Assembly (NCBI RefSeq): GCF_905147365.1
Contig: NC_056420.1
Coordinates: 4,722,001-4,786,000 of the forward strand
From: Aricia agestis
Lineage: Eukaryota > Arthropoda > Insecta > Lepidoptera > Lycaenidae
Direction of reading: 5' to 3'
Length of the DNA: 64,000 nucleotides
Program-made: the position numbers and the translations under genes
The notes under the pieces: generated by a model
What the model was told of the DNA's origin: nothing
Seen by the model: only the letters and a program-made list of their open reading frames with translations
Database searches by the model: none
Shown: piece by piece, positions 44,186 through 54,467 of the stretch
How positions within the stretch are numbered: the stretch's first letter is position 1
Layout of the letters: every line of letters starts with the position of its first letter

Positions 44186-45632
44186 CAGGGTTGCCAGATC
44201 AAAGACCGATCAAATCGCCACTTCGCGATAAAAAGATAGCCCAAAGTAGCCCAATAAAAAAGAAACACGGTAGTTAAACGTAATGTCAATAAAACGTATG
44301 AATAATATTATATGCTACTGTTCTATTACATTAGAGTTATGTATTTACATGTAATTTTATCAATATTTTAAGGAGACTTGCTTCGTTTAATTCAAGAAGC
44401 TTATATAATATAACATAAGATTCTTGGTTTAATTGGATACTTGTAAATTTGCATTAGTGGTAACGAGTTGTTTTTATTTTTTGGGGTTTTTTTCCCAACT
44501 ATAAAAGTGACATTTAGCAATGAAAATCTATAATTCATAGTATTTATTTTAAAATTATGTATTTACAAATAAAAAATGTTTTATGCATATTAATCGTCAT
44601 CTGCTGCAAAAAGTTGGATGGTGTCGAGCAAATTACGATCCAACATATCTACTCAGTATATATATGTACTAGCTGTTGCCCGCGACTTCGTCCGCGTGGA
44701 CTTCAGTTTATAGCGCGCGATGTCAACAAAATTGGTGTCAAAAGCTTTTATAAAAAAAACCCTGGTACCCCTTAAATCAAAACAGCTGTGCAGTGTGCAC
44801 ATAATATTTCATTTTTTTAAATTAAACTTTATAATATATTATGCCAAATTTTAAAGCTTATTTAGCCCTCCAATTACACAACTTTACCCATAAACTATTT
44901 ATCATTGATAGGTTTAAGGTTACGTCACTGTATATATAATATAATATAAAGTACTGACTTATTAAATAATGTAAAAAAGAAATAACAATCGAAAAAAATC
45001 AAAACTCAAATTCACGATGATACCACCTCTTATAGAAAGATGTTGGGCAAGCGTTAGCGCGATGTAAGAGACGTAAGGCGCCATCTAGTATGAATTTTTG
45101 GAACTAACTTAATTTGAACAAATTTTCGTATTTTCACCCTCTTACAACCCTTTTTTCCAGTAAAAAAGTAGCCTATGTCCTTTCTCAGGCTTAAGACTAT
45201 CTGTATACAAAATTTCATTACAATCGGTTCGGTAGTTTTGGCGTGAAAGCGAGACAGACAGACAGACAGAGATACTTTCGCATTTATAATATTAGTATAG
45301 ATTATCTATGATATCTACTGCCTCTCTCTCACAGAACACTAACACTCTACCGGAGCTCTCTCTGCTCCTGAACAGAATGATATTCAACAGCCACCCACGT
45401 GGCGAACCACAGATTATGAGTGAAAGTGGCCGCGCATAGACAACGCATCGCTGCGTTCGTTGATATTATGGCCGCGTTCACGAAAATACAATAGTAGGCA
45501 GTAGCCCAATAGGCGATAAGTAAAAAACCGTGTCGCCCAACAGGCGATAAGTCGCCATTCCAAATTTTTTGTAGCCGCGGAGGACCGCAAAATAGCCCAA
45601 TTGGCTACTTGTCGCCCAATCTGGCAACCCTG
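44186..45632. mobile_element. Non-autonomous hAT element, 1447 bp, containing a Helitron
   Basis: Ends CAGGGTTGCCAGAT and ATCTGGCAACCCTG are perfect 14-bp inverted repeats. The duplication ATCGCTAA is exact (44178-44185, 45633-45640) and fits the hAT nTnnnnAn preference. Subterminal AGTAGCCCAATA and GTCGCCCAA motifs recur at both ends. Without the nested Helitron it would be about 814 bp. No transposase. Confidence 0.9.
44669..45301 (-). mobile_element. Non-autonomous Helitron, copy A (nested in hAT)
   Basis: Minus-strand start TCTATACTAATATTATAAAT with (GTCT)n next; 3' end ACGCGGACGAAGTCGCGGGC, AACAGCTAG. The 3' hairpin (CGC-GAC loop GTC-GCG) lies about 10 nt from CTAG. Inserted between A and T. 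633 bp. Confidence 0.85.
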
Positions 45633-45708
45633 ATCGCTAACTTAGTTATTAATGTATATAGAAATGTGTGTTCTATGAAATGTGTGCGTTAATATATATA
45701 TACAAACT

Positions 45709-45733
45709 TAACCTAACCTAACCTAACCTAACC
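45709..45733 (-). repeat. Short insect telomeric repeat tract (TTAGG)n
   Basis: About five CCTAA units on the plus strand, i.e. (TTAGG)5 on the minus strand, immediately next to the poly(T) of a LINE fragment. Confidence 0.85.
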
Positions 45734-46356
45734 TTTTTTTTTTTTTTGGTGCGCAGTGGAAACCCATCATGGGTCCCCCGGGTCGGGTACGTGCCTCAGT
45801 TAAGCTGAAGCACCCCGGGGGTATGTGAGACTCTTACTCACTAAAACCACCTGCGGTTGCCTTCAGCCGTATACGGAGGGATGTCTTGGATCTCTCTAAC
45901 ACAGGACTCCCTCCACGACCGGCCGGTCTACCTCACAAGGGACCGGACTTCCACCAAGTTAGAGAACGCTTAGGCAAACTAAAGCGTTCCTCTGTTCCGC
46001 TCCGCGGCCTCTTTCTGTGAAAGGACGGTTTCACAGAAAGAGACCGCCGCCTGCCAAGCCTCGTCACTCTCGAGCATGCAGCGCACCATTCTCGGAAGTG
46101 AGAGGTCTTCACCTAGCACCGCCACGAGATCGTGGCGGTGCGGCTCACCCCACCTTCTCAGCAGCCACTGCTCTCCTAGCCTTCGGACCCGCCGGAGCCC
46201 CTCCCATTGCAGGCCTTCGACCTGCGACCTCCTCTCTGAAACGAGGAGGTGCAACTCAGCGAAGACCCTTGCAACCAGCTCCCACGGCGGGTCTCCCGCC
46301 GGGGCAGTTGCTGCCGCCCAGGAGATCTGTCTACACGATCGCTGCACCTCCATTTG
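45734..46356 (-). pseudogene. R1-clade non-LTR retrotransposon, 5'-truncated 3' end
   Basis: On the minus strand a 124-codon frame (46353-45979) contains ELVARVFAELHLLVSERR, LGEQWLLRRW and then MLESDEAWQAAVSFCETVL, SQKEAAERN and a stop. This is the C-terminus of ORF2 in the R1 clade, to which the telomere-specific TRAS and SART elements belong. A 230-nt 3' UTR with GC-rich stretches, a 13-nt poly(A) and then GG(TTAGG)n follow. An in-frame stop just upstream of 46353 marks the truncation. The frame itself is undamaged, so the insertion may be fairly young. Confidence 0.75.
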
Positions 46357-46428
46357 TTAATTATTGTCATCGGTTAACAATGGACGTCGAAACATTAGCA
46401 GCTGCTACTATTTACTTATTTAGTGTCT

Positions 46429-47176
46429 ATGTCGTAGGATGATTTGATTACTCGAATTATCGCGAAAATTCTAGGGACTTCGCAAAAACACGGATAATTA
46501 GACAATAGTGATTACATTTTTCAACCTTACTGACAAAAGGTACACTACCTTTTCGCGAAATCGCGAGTCACCTCAGTAAGATTGCGAAACGAATCGTTAG
46601 TTATTATTGAAAAAAATCACTGATTGGTTGGTTTAAGCACCCCACAACAACATCTTCTCTGATTGGTTGACGAAAACTTGACGTTTTAAATGTCAATTCA
46701 CGTTGTTTTGTTTGTGGCTGTTTTTGTAAGCAAGCTAGCAGTTTTTGATATATATTTTAATGTTTTTAAAATTGCAGTGGGACTTGAAAAATAGTGCGGA
46801 GAGTTATCTAAAAATGACTGATACAAGTGAAATTAGTGCTGAAAGTTCAACAGAACTAGAAACTAGAATTAGTTTGACGTTATGGTTGAGATGAGAAAAA
46901 GGTTAAATAAAAAGTAAAGTCCTATGAAAAGGCATTATCATTTGTTACCCTTTATAATTCTATGGTCTAATACCAATGTGGTGGTGTAAAAAGATAGTAA
47001 CCAATCAGAATAAGAGTTGGCCAGTAAACAAAAATCAAGCCAATCAGCGTTAAGAATGCGCAAAGTTACTAAGGCAAAGATTGAAAAACATAAACAGCAT
47101 TATCTAATTATCCGTGTTTTCGCGAAATCCCTAGAATTTTTGAGATGATTCGATTTATCAAATAATCCTACGACAT
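46429..47176. mobile_element. Long-TIR element with internal start-codon remnant
   Basis: Inverted ends of about 70 nt: ATGTCGTAGGAT...TCGCGAAAATTCTAGGGA, CACGGATAATTAGA and the reverse at 47100-47176. Inside is an acceptor-like attgcag and a short frame 46814-46894 (26 codons, MTDTSEISAESSTELETR then a stop). Family not assigned; target duplication not clear. Confidence 0.7.
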
Positions 47177-47496
47177 CTATAACCATTGTCCATTATAATA
47201 TAAGAGTTTACTCTAAAAGAGTAAACATTGTCTATTATATAAATGTTTACTCTTAAAGAATAAAACAATAATAAAAAATAAAATAAATAAATTATTGTTT
47301 AAATTAAATAAAAATATAATAATTATGAATAATAAATAACATTATAAATAATTTACAGTTATATAATTATAAATATTAAGGGTTTACTTTTTCAGAAAAA
47401 GTATGAATAATCAGCTAGCTGAGCTTTTAACAGGACCATCCGGAGAATTCGATAGCTTTGTTAGTGTACTGTAAACAAAATATATTACGAACTTAA

Positions 47497-47675
47497 TAAT
47501 CGGTGATCGTGTGGACACGCTTACAATCATGGCCGAACTTCCTTTGATGATTGTGCGAAAAATCAACACAACGGCGATTACGCACAATCGACGCCCATCA
47601 TGGAAAACGATTATGCCCTCTACACGATCGTGATCACTTGTGATTGTCCATCGTGGACCATCGTGTAGAGGCCCC
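47497..47675. mobile_element. Decayed fold-back element (CACGATGGTCC type)
   Basis: Imperfect inverted words GATCGTGT...ACACGATC and CATGGTC-like ends; composition and layout recall 17497-17648. Confidence 0.4.
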
Positions 47676-47696
47676 ATAAAATTTAACCCCTAAGAC

Positions 47697-47937
47697 TGGG
47701 TTGCACCAACTAACTTTAACTAAAATTTAACTGTAACTTTAACTTTAACTACAGTGCATAATGTCAAATTTTTGGTTAAAGTTAAATATGGCGTCCTTAC
47801 TTCGGCTCATACGGTACATGAATTTCTCCGGTTAAAGTTAAGGTTAGAGTTAAAGCTAAAGGACACCATATTTAACGATAAAAATAACTTAAACTTTAAC
47901 CACGCCTCTGGTGCAAGCTGTTGCAACCCAACCTAAG
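47697..47937. mobile_element. Fold-back MITE made of TTAACTTTAA repeats (copy 2)
   Basis: Ends GGGTTGCACCAACTAACTTT and GGTGCAAGCTGTTGCAACCC. The middle repeats GTTAAAGTTAA with ATATGGCGTCCTT and its complement. Related to 6163-6437. Confidence 0.65.
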
Positions 47938-48289
47938 TACGGAGTACCCGACATTGCCCATTGATGGTCTTGCGGGCTGCGGCTTGCCAAACTATATCCG
48001 GATTCCCGAGTCCCGACTGGCGACTACCGGCTAGCGAGTAGCGGCTGTTACGTAGTTTAAATAATAGATCCTCTTTGGTAGCGACTAGCGGCTAGGTACC
48101 CATTATAATTTGACCGTGTATAGTGCGTCAAATCTGGCCAAATCGCTTATTGCGTCGACGCTTTTGTGCCGCAAAAAAAAACTTTATTATTTTTATGTCT
48201 CTTTCACACATAAACATTAATTACTTTGAAAGAAAAGGATAAAAGAAGTAAATTATAGCTTTCTCTCGGTACGTAGTGTGGTACCAAAT

Positions 48290-48393
48290 TTTTATGAGAA
48301 AGATTTGTAAACATGGTGGCCGAAGAGAAATAATGTTAATGCAAATCTGAGAAATATAGTTGAATACTATTTCGGTGTGATTTTTAGAGTTTT
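48290..48393 (+). other. Candidate first non-coding exon of the Ser/Lys-rich gene
   Basis: The stretch aaacATGGTGGCCGAAGAG, an upstream frame of six codons (M-V-A-E-E-K, stop), is followed by a canonical gtaagt donor after 48393. Position upstream of the exon at 48783 fits a split 5' UTR. The transcription start is not determined. Confidence 0.35.
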
Positions 48394-48782
48394 GTAAGTG
48401 TTTTTGTGTTCAATATTATATTACTTCTACGATGCTAAACAATTCTAACCTTTTCAGAGAGTTATTTCAGATTTAATACGTAAACGTATGCATATGATTG
48501 GCGCCAATGTCATAAAAAACCGTTAAACGCAGCATTTATGCTAAAATTATGCATCAAAACTGTATCATATTGAGTAAAAGTACTAATTTACCCCTGTGAA
48601 ACTCTTGTGATATGCGTAGTTTTTCCTTCATGTTGAATTAAAACTGGTCTTGCGAGTGTCGTCAGATCTGTCATTCCGACACAAATTATTTTTGTAAAGA
48701 AAACGTAACTAATTATTTATTCGCCAACATCTATGTTTCTTGCGATATAATCGCTCGCTAACGTCGTTTTTGTGCCTTTCAG

Positions 48783-48862
48783 AAAACTCTCCGCTTACGA
48801 TTTCCAAATGAAATGAAGAATTTGATAGATTTGTGTTTGGGTACATCTTGACCAACCTTGAA
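48783..48862 (+). other. Candidate 5' UTR exon of the Ser/Lys-rich gene
   Basis: Strong acceptor (branch-like gctaac and gtttttgtgcctttcag) and gtgagt donor enclose 80 nt with no long frame. The next acceptor in the same orientation is at 50625, just before the ATG. Confidence 0.45.
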
Positions 48863-50627
48863 GTGAGTATCATTTCGTGTATTATTTAACAGTTAATGCG
48901 GTGTATTACGGTTCCGGGCGTGGAAACAAACTGAAACTTATTAAACTTACATGGAATCTATGAAGCTACTTGTACTTTACATGTTTTGTTATTGTTGTCA
49001 GACTGGTTTTCTAATACAACTGTATATCACAGCAGGTTCACGCTATTAGAAACTATCTACAACATAGTTAAAAGTATAGTATTAAAAGAATTTAAATGCA
49101 GTCACTATACCTTGAATGTCAAAGACACCTAAAAATCTTGTTAATCATTTGTGAGGTAAATGGTAATGAACATTTGAATTATTCTGCAATAAACAATAAA
49201 ACATGGTTACGTTATAATAATGTTTTTGTATATACCTCGATCGTGGTAATTGCAGACACAATTGATTTTCAATTGTTATGTGGCAGCGTGGTGCCCCTTG
49301 GGGATTGATGGGATAACATTGTGTTATTTTACATTTCTACAAAGTCTTTACAGTTAGACAATACTTTCATGTTATTTGGAAAAAGCTTTATAGAAATTGT
49401 ACCTACTTCTTAAGTGGTTTTGGAACACAGTTGAGTAGTTGTCTTTACTCAACAAGTATCTTGAGTTAAATTGTTACAAAAAAGCTCTCATCAATACACA
49501 ATTACAAATTTATTTTGAGCGCTTTTGATTTGATAGACAATAAAGTATACTTATATTTTTTTAAACTGAAGTATGAGACTACTCATTGATTGATTGATGT
49601 TGAGTTTTATGGGTTTGCTCACAAATCATGTGAAATAAATTATTGTTATAAAATTGTCATGAAAATACTTACATAATCTGCAAATGATAGTGTGTGTAGT
49701 GTTTAATAATTGCTTCTATTATTTCATTCTTAGTATTTCAAAATGTCAACATTTGTTCCAAAATAAAAAGAAACTTGCAAATCTAAAATTCAAATTGGTC
49801 CAGTGACGACTTTAAATAGATATTATGTCTGTATAATAAACTAGCGACCCGCCCCTGCATTGCACCGGTATAAACTATATTATAGCCAATGTCACTTACT
49901 GAAGAAATGATGAAAATCGATTCAGTAGTTTTTAATTACTACCCGTGGCCCGCATTGGTAGGTACCGCCGCAAAAGCTACGTCCCGCAAAGTTTTAAATC
50001 TGTATTATCTTCTAAAATATTCATTAAAATCATATGCTGTACAGGCCCTTATACATCTATATTAAATCAATAATGTATTTAAAGTATTTAATTGAACAAG
50101 GATTATTGCCGTATTGGTTAAAATCGCTTCGAAAATTAGCCATTATTTAAAGTTAAAAGTAAATAAATGACAAAAAAATTTATTGTGGGATATCCATAAG
50201 AGATAGACATATTCCATCACAGAGTTTTCTGTAGACCTTTTCATAGTGTACAATACTTAGTAAGTATATTATTTTGATAAATCTCGTATGGTTAAGCCTG
50301 CGTTCTTCACTATTTATTGAATGTTATTATACTTATATACCTTCCATCATTAATCACTCTTTCTAAAAAAGAAAACCACATCAAAAAGATTAAAGGGAAC
50401 AAAGGGACATGAGGGAAAAAAAAACGACTTTGTTTTATAATATTATGTAGTGATGATCAAACACTTACCAAGTGAAGTTTGATCATTATTATATGAGTCG
50501 CTTCATTCAAAGATATACACACAGACATATACATATACCTAATATGAGATATTTTTATGGATGTTATGTTTTAGCCCCTTATGTTTACATGCAATATTAA
50601 TGTTGTTGTGTATGTGTTATTTCAGAA

Positions 50628-51491
50628 ATGGGCACCGAGGTGCCAAAAACTCAAGACTCAAGTGGGCACTCAGATTCTAACACTGATTCTGATGTAAGTA
50701 TTACATTTAAGTAATATTTAAATTTACAGTTATGGACATGCCATTTGCTCAAAATTTAGTCTAGCCATGGACCACCAAGTTTGTTCATCTAATTTTGACA
50801 TTAGATGAACAAACTTGGTGGTTGTATGTAATGTATGTCCTAACCTTTTTAGTAAAAAAGGTTAGGACATTTTAAAAGAAACATTATTATTTTAATTTCT
50901 ATTTATGTTCAGCTTTTCATCTGCTGTTTACATTTAATACATTAATGTTCTTATGTGTGTTTCTTACAATAAAATGTTCCTTCATTAATATTACAGAACA
51001 GCAGCTCCAGTGAATCTTCTGCCAGTGAGTGGGAATGTTCGGGAAGTAAACAAACAAACGCAAGGAAACCTCACTTCTCCGTAACATCCTCAGACAGCGG
51101 CTTGAAGTTGAAAATTGCAGCCATACCACAAACTAAACCATCAAAGAAACCCAATAAACCAACTGTGAAAAAGAAAATTGATACAAAATCAAAAGAAAAA
51201 GTTGGGAAAAAGAAGAGATTGTCTGAGAGTAGTTCCAGTTCGGCGTCATGTAGCAAGTGCTCGTCTGATTCTTCCAGTGAAGATGATTTGCCATTGAAAG
51301 CGGTAAAGAAAACCTTGGTACCGAAGTCCAAGAATGGCAGAAATATAATCGAGAGTGACAGTGATGACAAGTGTGACGCTAAGGACTCCAAGAATGGCAA
51401 GGACAAGGGATGTAAGAACAATACTGGAGTGAAGAAAGGCAATGATAGTCAAGAATCTTCAGGCAGCAAAGGGCAGGGGCGCCAGAGACGG
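50628..51491 (+). CDS. Ser/Lys-rich, probably nuclear protein, N-terminal part (two coding exons)
   Basis: Exons 50626-50693 (ATG at 50628, 22 codons) and 50997-51491 (165 codons) have canonical cag acceptors and gtaagt donors and agree in phase 0. The protein begins MGTEVPKTQDSS and contains NSSSSESSASEWECSGSK, KPHFSVTSSDSGLKLKI and KKKIDTKSKEKVGKKKR. It also has Ser/Asp runs (ESSSSSASCSKCSSDSSSED, IESDSDDKCD), ending SKGQGRQRR. There is no folded domain so far; basic clusters look like nuclear localisation signals and the S-D/E runs like CK2 sites. Such N-termini are common in chromatin factors, but I do not recognise the gene. It continues beyond the window's recognisable exons; no further exon was found up to 64000. 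Confidence 0.75.
50771..50822 (+). repeat. Perfect 22-bp-stem hairpin in intron
   Basis: ACCACCAAGTTTGTTCATCT and its exact complement, with an 8-nt loop (50793-50800). Confidence 0.9.
50835..50870 (+). repeat. Second perfect hairpin in the same intron
   Basis: ATGTCCTAACCTTTTT pairs perfectly with AAAAAGGTTAGGACAT (50855-50870) around a 4-nt loop. 13 nt after the first hairpin. Confidence 0.9.
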
Positions 51492-51522
51492 GTAAGTGAT
51501 TTGGCATGATAATACTTTACAT

Positions 51523-51727
51523 CAGAGGTTCCCAAACTCATTTTGTTTACCGCCTACTTTAAGAAAAAATTATATTTTAGTGCCCCCATTGTTTCAATTT
51601 AAAATGCATCCTGATGAAATAAATCACCCCCCAAGCCTCTACACAACACCCCCATATTTTTTTTGGGTCCCACTCCAGACCTTCAGTGCCCACCAGGGGG
51701 CGTTATCGCCCACTTTGGGAAAGGCTG
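51523..51727. mobile_element. Short hAT MITE, perfect 8-bp duplication
   Basis: Ends CAGAGGTTCCCAAACT and CACTTTGGGAAAGGCTG are imperfect inverted repeats. The duplication CTTTACAT is exact at 51515-51522 and 51728-51735 and fits nTnnnnAn. 205 bp, 31 nt downstream of a splice junction. Confidence 0.85.
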
Positions 51728-51739
51728 CTTTACATGATG

Positions 51740-52720
51740 ATCTATATTCTATAATAACTATAATAATAATAGATATAATAGGGCTACATAGACATGAATG
51801 TCAAAAATAACTCTTTTAACCCTTTAACCGCCGAGCTTAAAATCAATTGTCGTGCCTCTAGCGCCGGCACCATAAATCGAAAAATTTATACCTACAACAA
51901 ATAGTGATGTGCAATACTTATCTTTTTCGATGTCGATAATTCATTTCTTAATTTATAATTTATATAAAGTATAAACTGATATCTAGTATTTGAATCCTGT
52001 TGTTGTTAGTAAATATATAACGCTGGCAAAAACATTAGATAAAAACAGCTTGAATAGTGAAGTGACATAATTCCCGATATTTGTTATTACATTAATTCAA
52101 ATAATATTAATTTCATAGTTTCCACGGATTAAATAATTGAGTTGTTTATATATATAACCTACTACAAATATAGATTTTCAATAGTAGATTGATATCCCAT
52201 CCCCTTTACAAGCATACAATTTCATCTAAATGTCATAGCAGACAGACAGATAGGAAAGCGTTACTTTGTAATTTATTATAATTTTATTACTAATTTGAGT
52301 ATCCACTACAATCACATTTATCGATAGCATCATCATAAGCACAACACTAGTGGAAAATTCTAGAAGGCGACACTCGCTTATGACTTCAGAAGCGGTCGTC
52401 TTTTTCCGACCGTGGCGCAGGGTGTGCTGACAACATTCGTTTCTAAACATGCAGGCTAGGGATGGGAATCGTCAATTCAATCACTGCAATTTTTGTACTA
52501 TATTTATTATAAATAAGGTAAAACAAACACGTTTATTTGTTCAGTAACCATTGCTTTATTTGTTTTATAATAAATTAGTTAGTAAAAACAGTTGGGGTTT
52601 ATGTCAAAATCTTGTTTTGTAATTAAGTAAAATAATTTTCCTTTCGTGAGTCATGTGTGTGGCAGTATGCCTAAGTTCATACTGCAACGAGATGAAACTG
52701 CATTGCCGTTTTACGTATGA
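51740..52720. other. Intron, no gene recognised
   Basis: AT-rich. A 41-bp block at its end (52681-52721) is shared in reverse with 55503-55543 next to another Helitron. Confidence 0.5.
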
Positions 52721-52721
52721 A

Positions 52722-53331
52722 TCTATACTAATATTATAAATGCGAAAGTATCTCTGTTTGTCTGTCTGTCTCGCTTTCACGCCAAAACTACCGAACCCAT
52801 TGTAATGAAATTTTGTATACAGATAGACTAAAGCATGAGAAAGGACATATGCTACTTTTTTACTGGAAAAAAAAGGTTGTAAGGGGGTGAAAATGCGTAA
52901 ATTTGTTCAAATTAAGTTAGTTCCAAAAATTCATAATAGATGGCGCCGTGCGTCTCCTACATCGCGCTGACGCTTGCTCAAAAGTCTTTCTATAAGAGGT
53001 GGTATCATCATACATTCGAGTTTCGATTGTTTCGATTGTTATTAATTAATAACTCAGTACTTTATCTATGCAGTGACGTAACCTTAAACCTATCAATGAT
53101 AAATAGTTTATGGTTAGTAAAGTTGTGTAATTGGGGCGCTGAATAAGCTTCAAAAATTTGGCATAAAATATAAAATTTAATTTAAAAAATGAAATATTAT
53201 GTGCACACTGCACAGCTGTTTTGATTTAAGGGTACCAGGGTTCTTTTATAAAAGCTTTTGACACCAATTTCTGAAGCTGAAGCTTTCTTCAAACTGAAGT
53301 CCACGCGGACGAAGTCGCGGGCAACAGCTAG
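52722..53331 (+). mobile_element. Non-autonomous Helitron, copy B
   Basis: TCTATACTAATATTATAAAT, GTCTGTCTGTC, CGCTTTCACGCCAAAACTAC ... GACGAAGTCGCGGGCAACAG, CTAG. A before and T after. 610 bp. Same subfamily as copies A, C and D. Confidence 0.88.
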
Positions 53332-53929
53332 TAGTAGATAAATATTAAATAGTAATAGTAATACAGTAGTTACCTTTATAATTTCGCGGGATAGGCATGC
53401 AGCGCTGGGCTGCTCGGGGAGGCACTAGACTATTGTGTCTCGGTCAACGGTGATCGTATGGGGCTTGATGAATAAAAAAATAGATACCAGATGTCTCTAA
53501 CGACCAAATATTTCGCTTCGATAATTTTCTATTTTCTAAGGCTTTTGACAATGGTTTATAATATGTCTTCTATCTTTGAGTCCAATGAAGCGACATCGTC
53601 ATGTTTGACAAAGCTTCTAAATAAAGAAAAAAAAAATGTCTTCTATATTCTATAGAATTCTTGATTGGTTAACGTGTTTGACATTAACCAATCTGTGGCA
53701 GTACTCTCAACTAGCGCCACAATCCTGCATCGTGCTATTGAAATTTCTGAAAACGGCAAAGGTCAAGACATAAGCAACTGTAATAACGTGAGTGGGCTTC
53801 GGCCTGACCGAGCATACTATCTCGCTAGGTCGGAAAATCTTCCTTTTTGGCCACTACGCATATTCTCACAAATCAAAAGCGTCAGAAAATATACTGGTGT
53901 ACTACCTGTCAACAATAAGCTTTTTTTAT

Positions 53930-54245
53930 GAAATAAGGGGGCAAACAAGCAAACGAGTCACCTGATGGAAATCAACTTCCGTCGCCCATGGACATTCGCA
54001 GCATCAGAAGAGTTGCAGGTAGGTTGCCGGCCTTTTAAGAGGGAATAGGGTAATAGGGGAGGGTAGGGATGGGAAAGGAAGGGAATAGGGGAGGGTAGGG
54101 AAGGGAATAGGGTAGGCGATTGGGCCTCCGGTAAACTCACTCGGCGAAACACAGCGCAAGCGCTGTTTCACGCCGGTTTTCTGTGAGAACGTGGTATTTC
54201 TCCGGTCAAGCCGGCCCATTCGTGCCGAAGCATGGCTCTCCCACG
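53930..54245 (-). mobile_element. SINE-like retroposon with pyrimidine tract (copy 2)
   Basis: Reverse copy of 10898-11228: GCAAACGAGTCACCTGATGG ... GAAGAGTTGCAGGTAGGTTG, the GGGAATAGGG purine tract, then GGCCCATTCGTGCCGAAGCA, TGGCTCTCCCACGTC. Confidence 0.65.
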
Positions 54246-54467
54246 TCTCCGTCTCCCTCTACTGTTTTAATAGCTTAAGCCAGGGATTCCCAATCTTTTT
54301 CAGCCTGCGGCGCAGTAACAAGTCTCAATATTTTGTCACGGCGCCCTACTCTACGCTATTACAAAAATATACATAAATAAACACCATTAATGATTATAGT
54401 TAGGTTAAGCAAGTAAATAATAATATCAAATATTTAATTATATTCTGCCTGCTTTGTATAATTCATA

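Noticed and set aside
46017..46442. 141-codon plus-strand frame
   Set aside because: Antisense of the R1-clade ORF2 fragment, which has recognisable motifs on the minus strand.
53665..53931. 88-codon plus-strand frame
   Set aside because: No recognisable domain, no splice context, and its end runs into a retroposon.
54288..54360. Another hAT element starting CAGGGATTCCCAATC
   Set aside because: The left end looks right but I found no matching right end or duplication; may be truncated.
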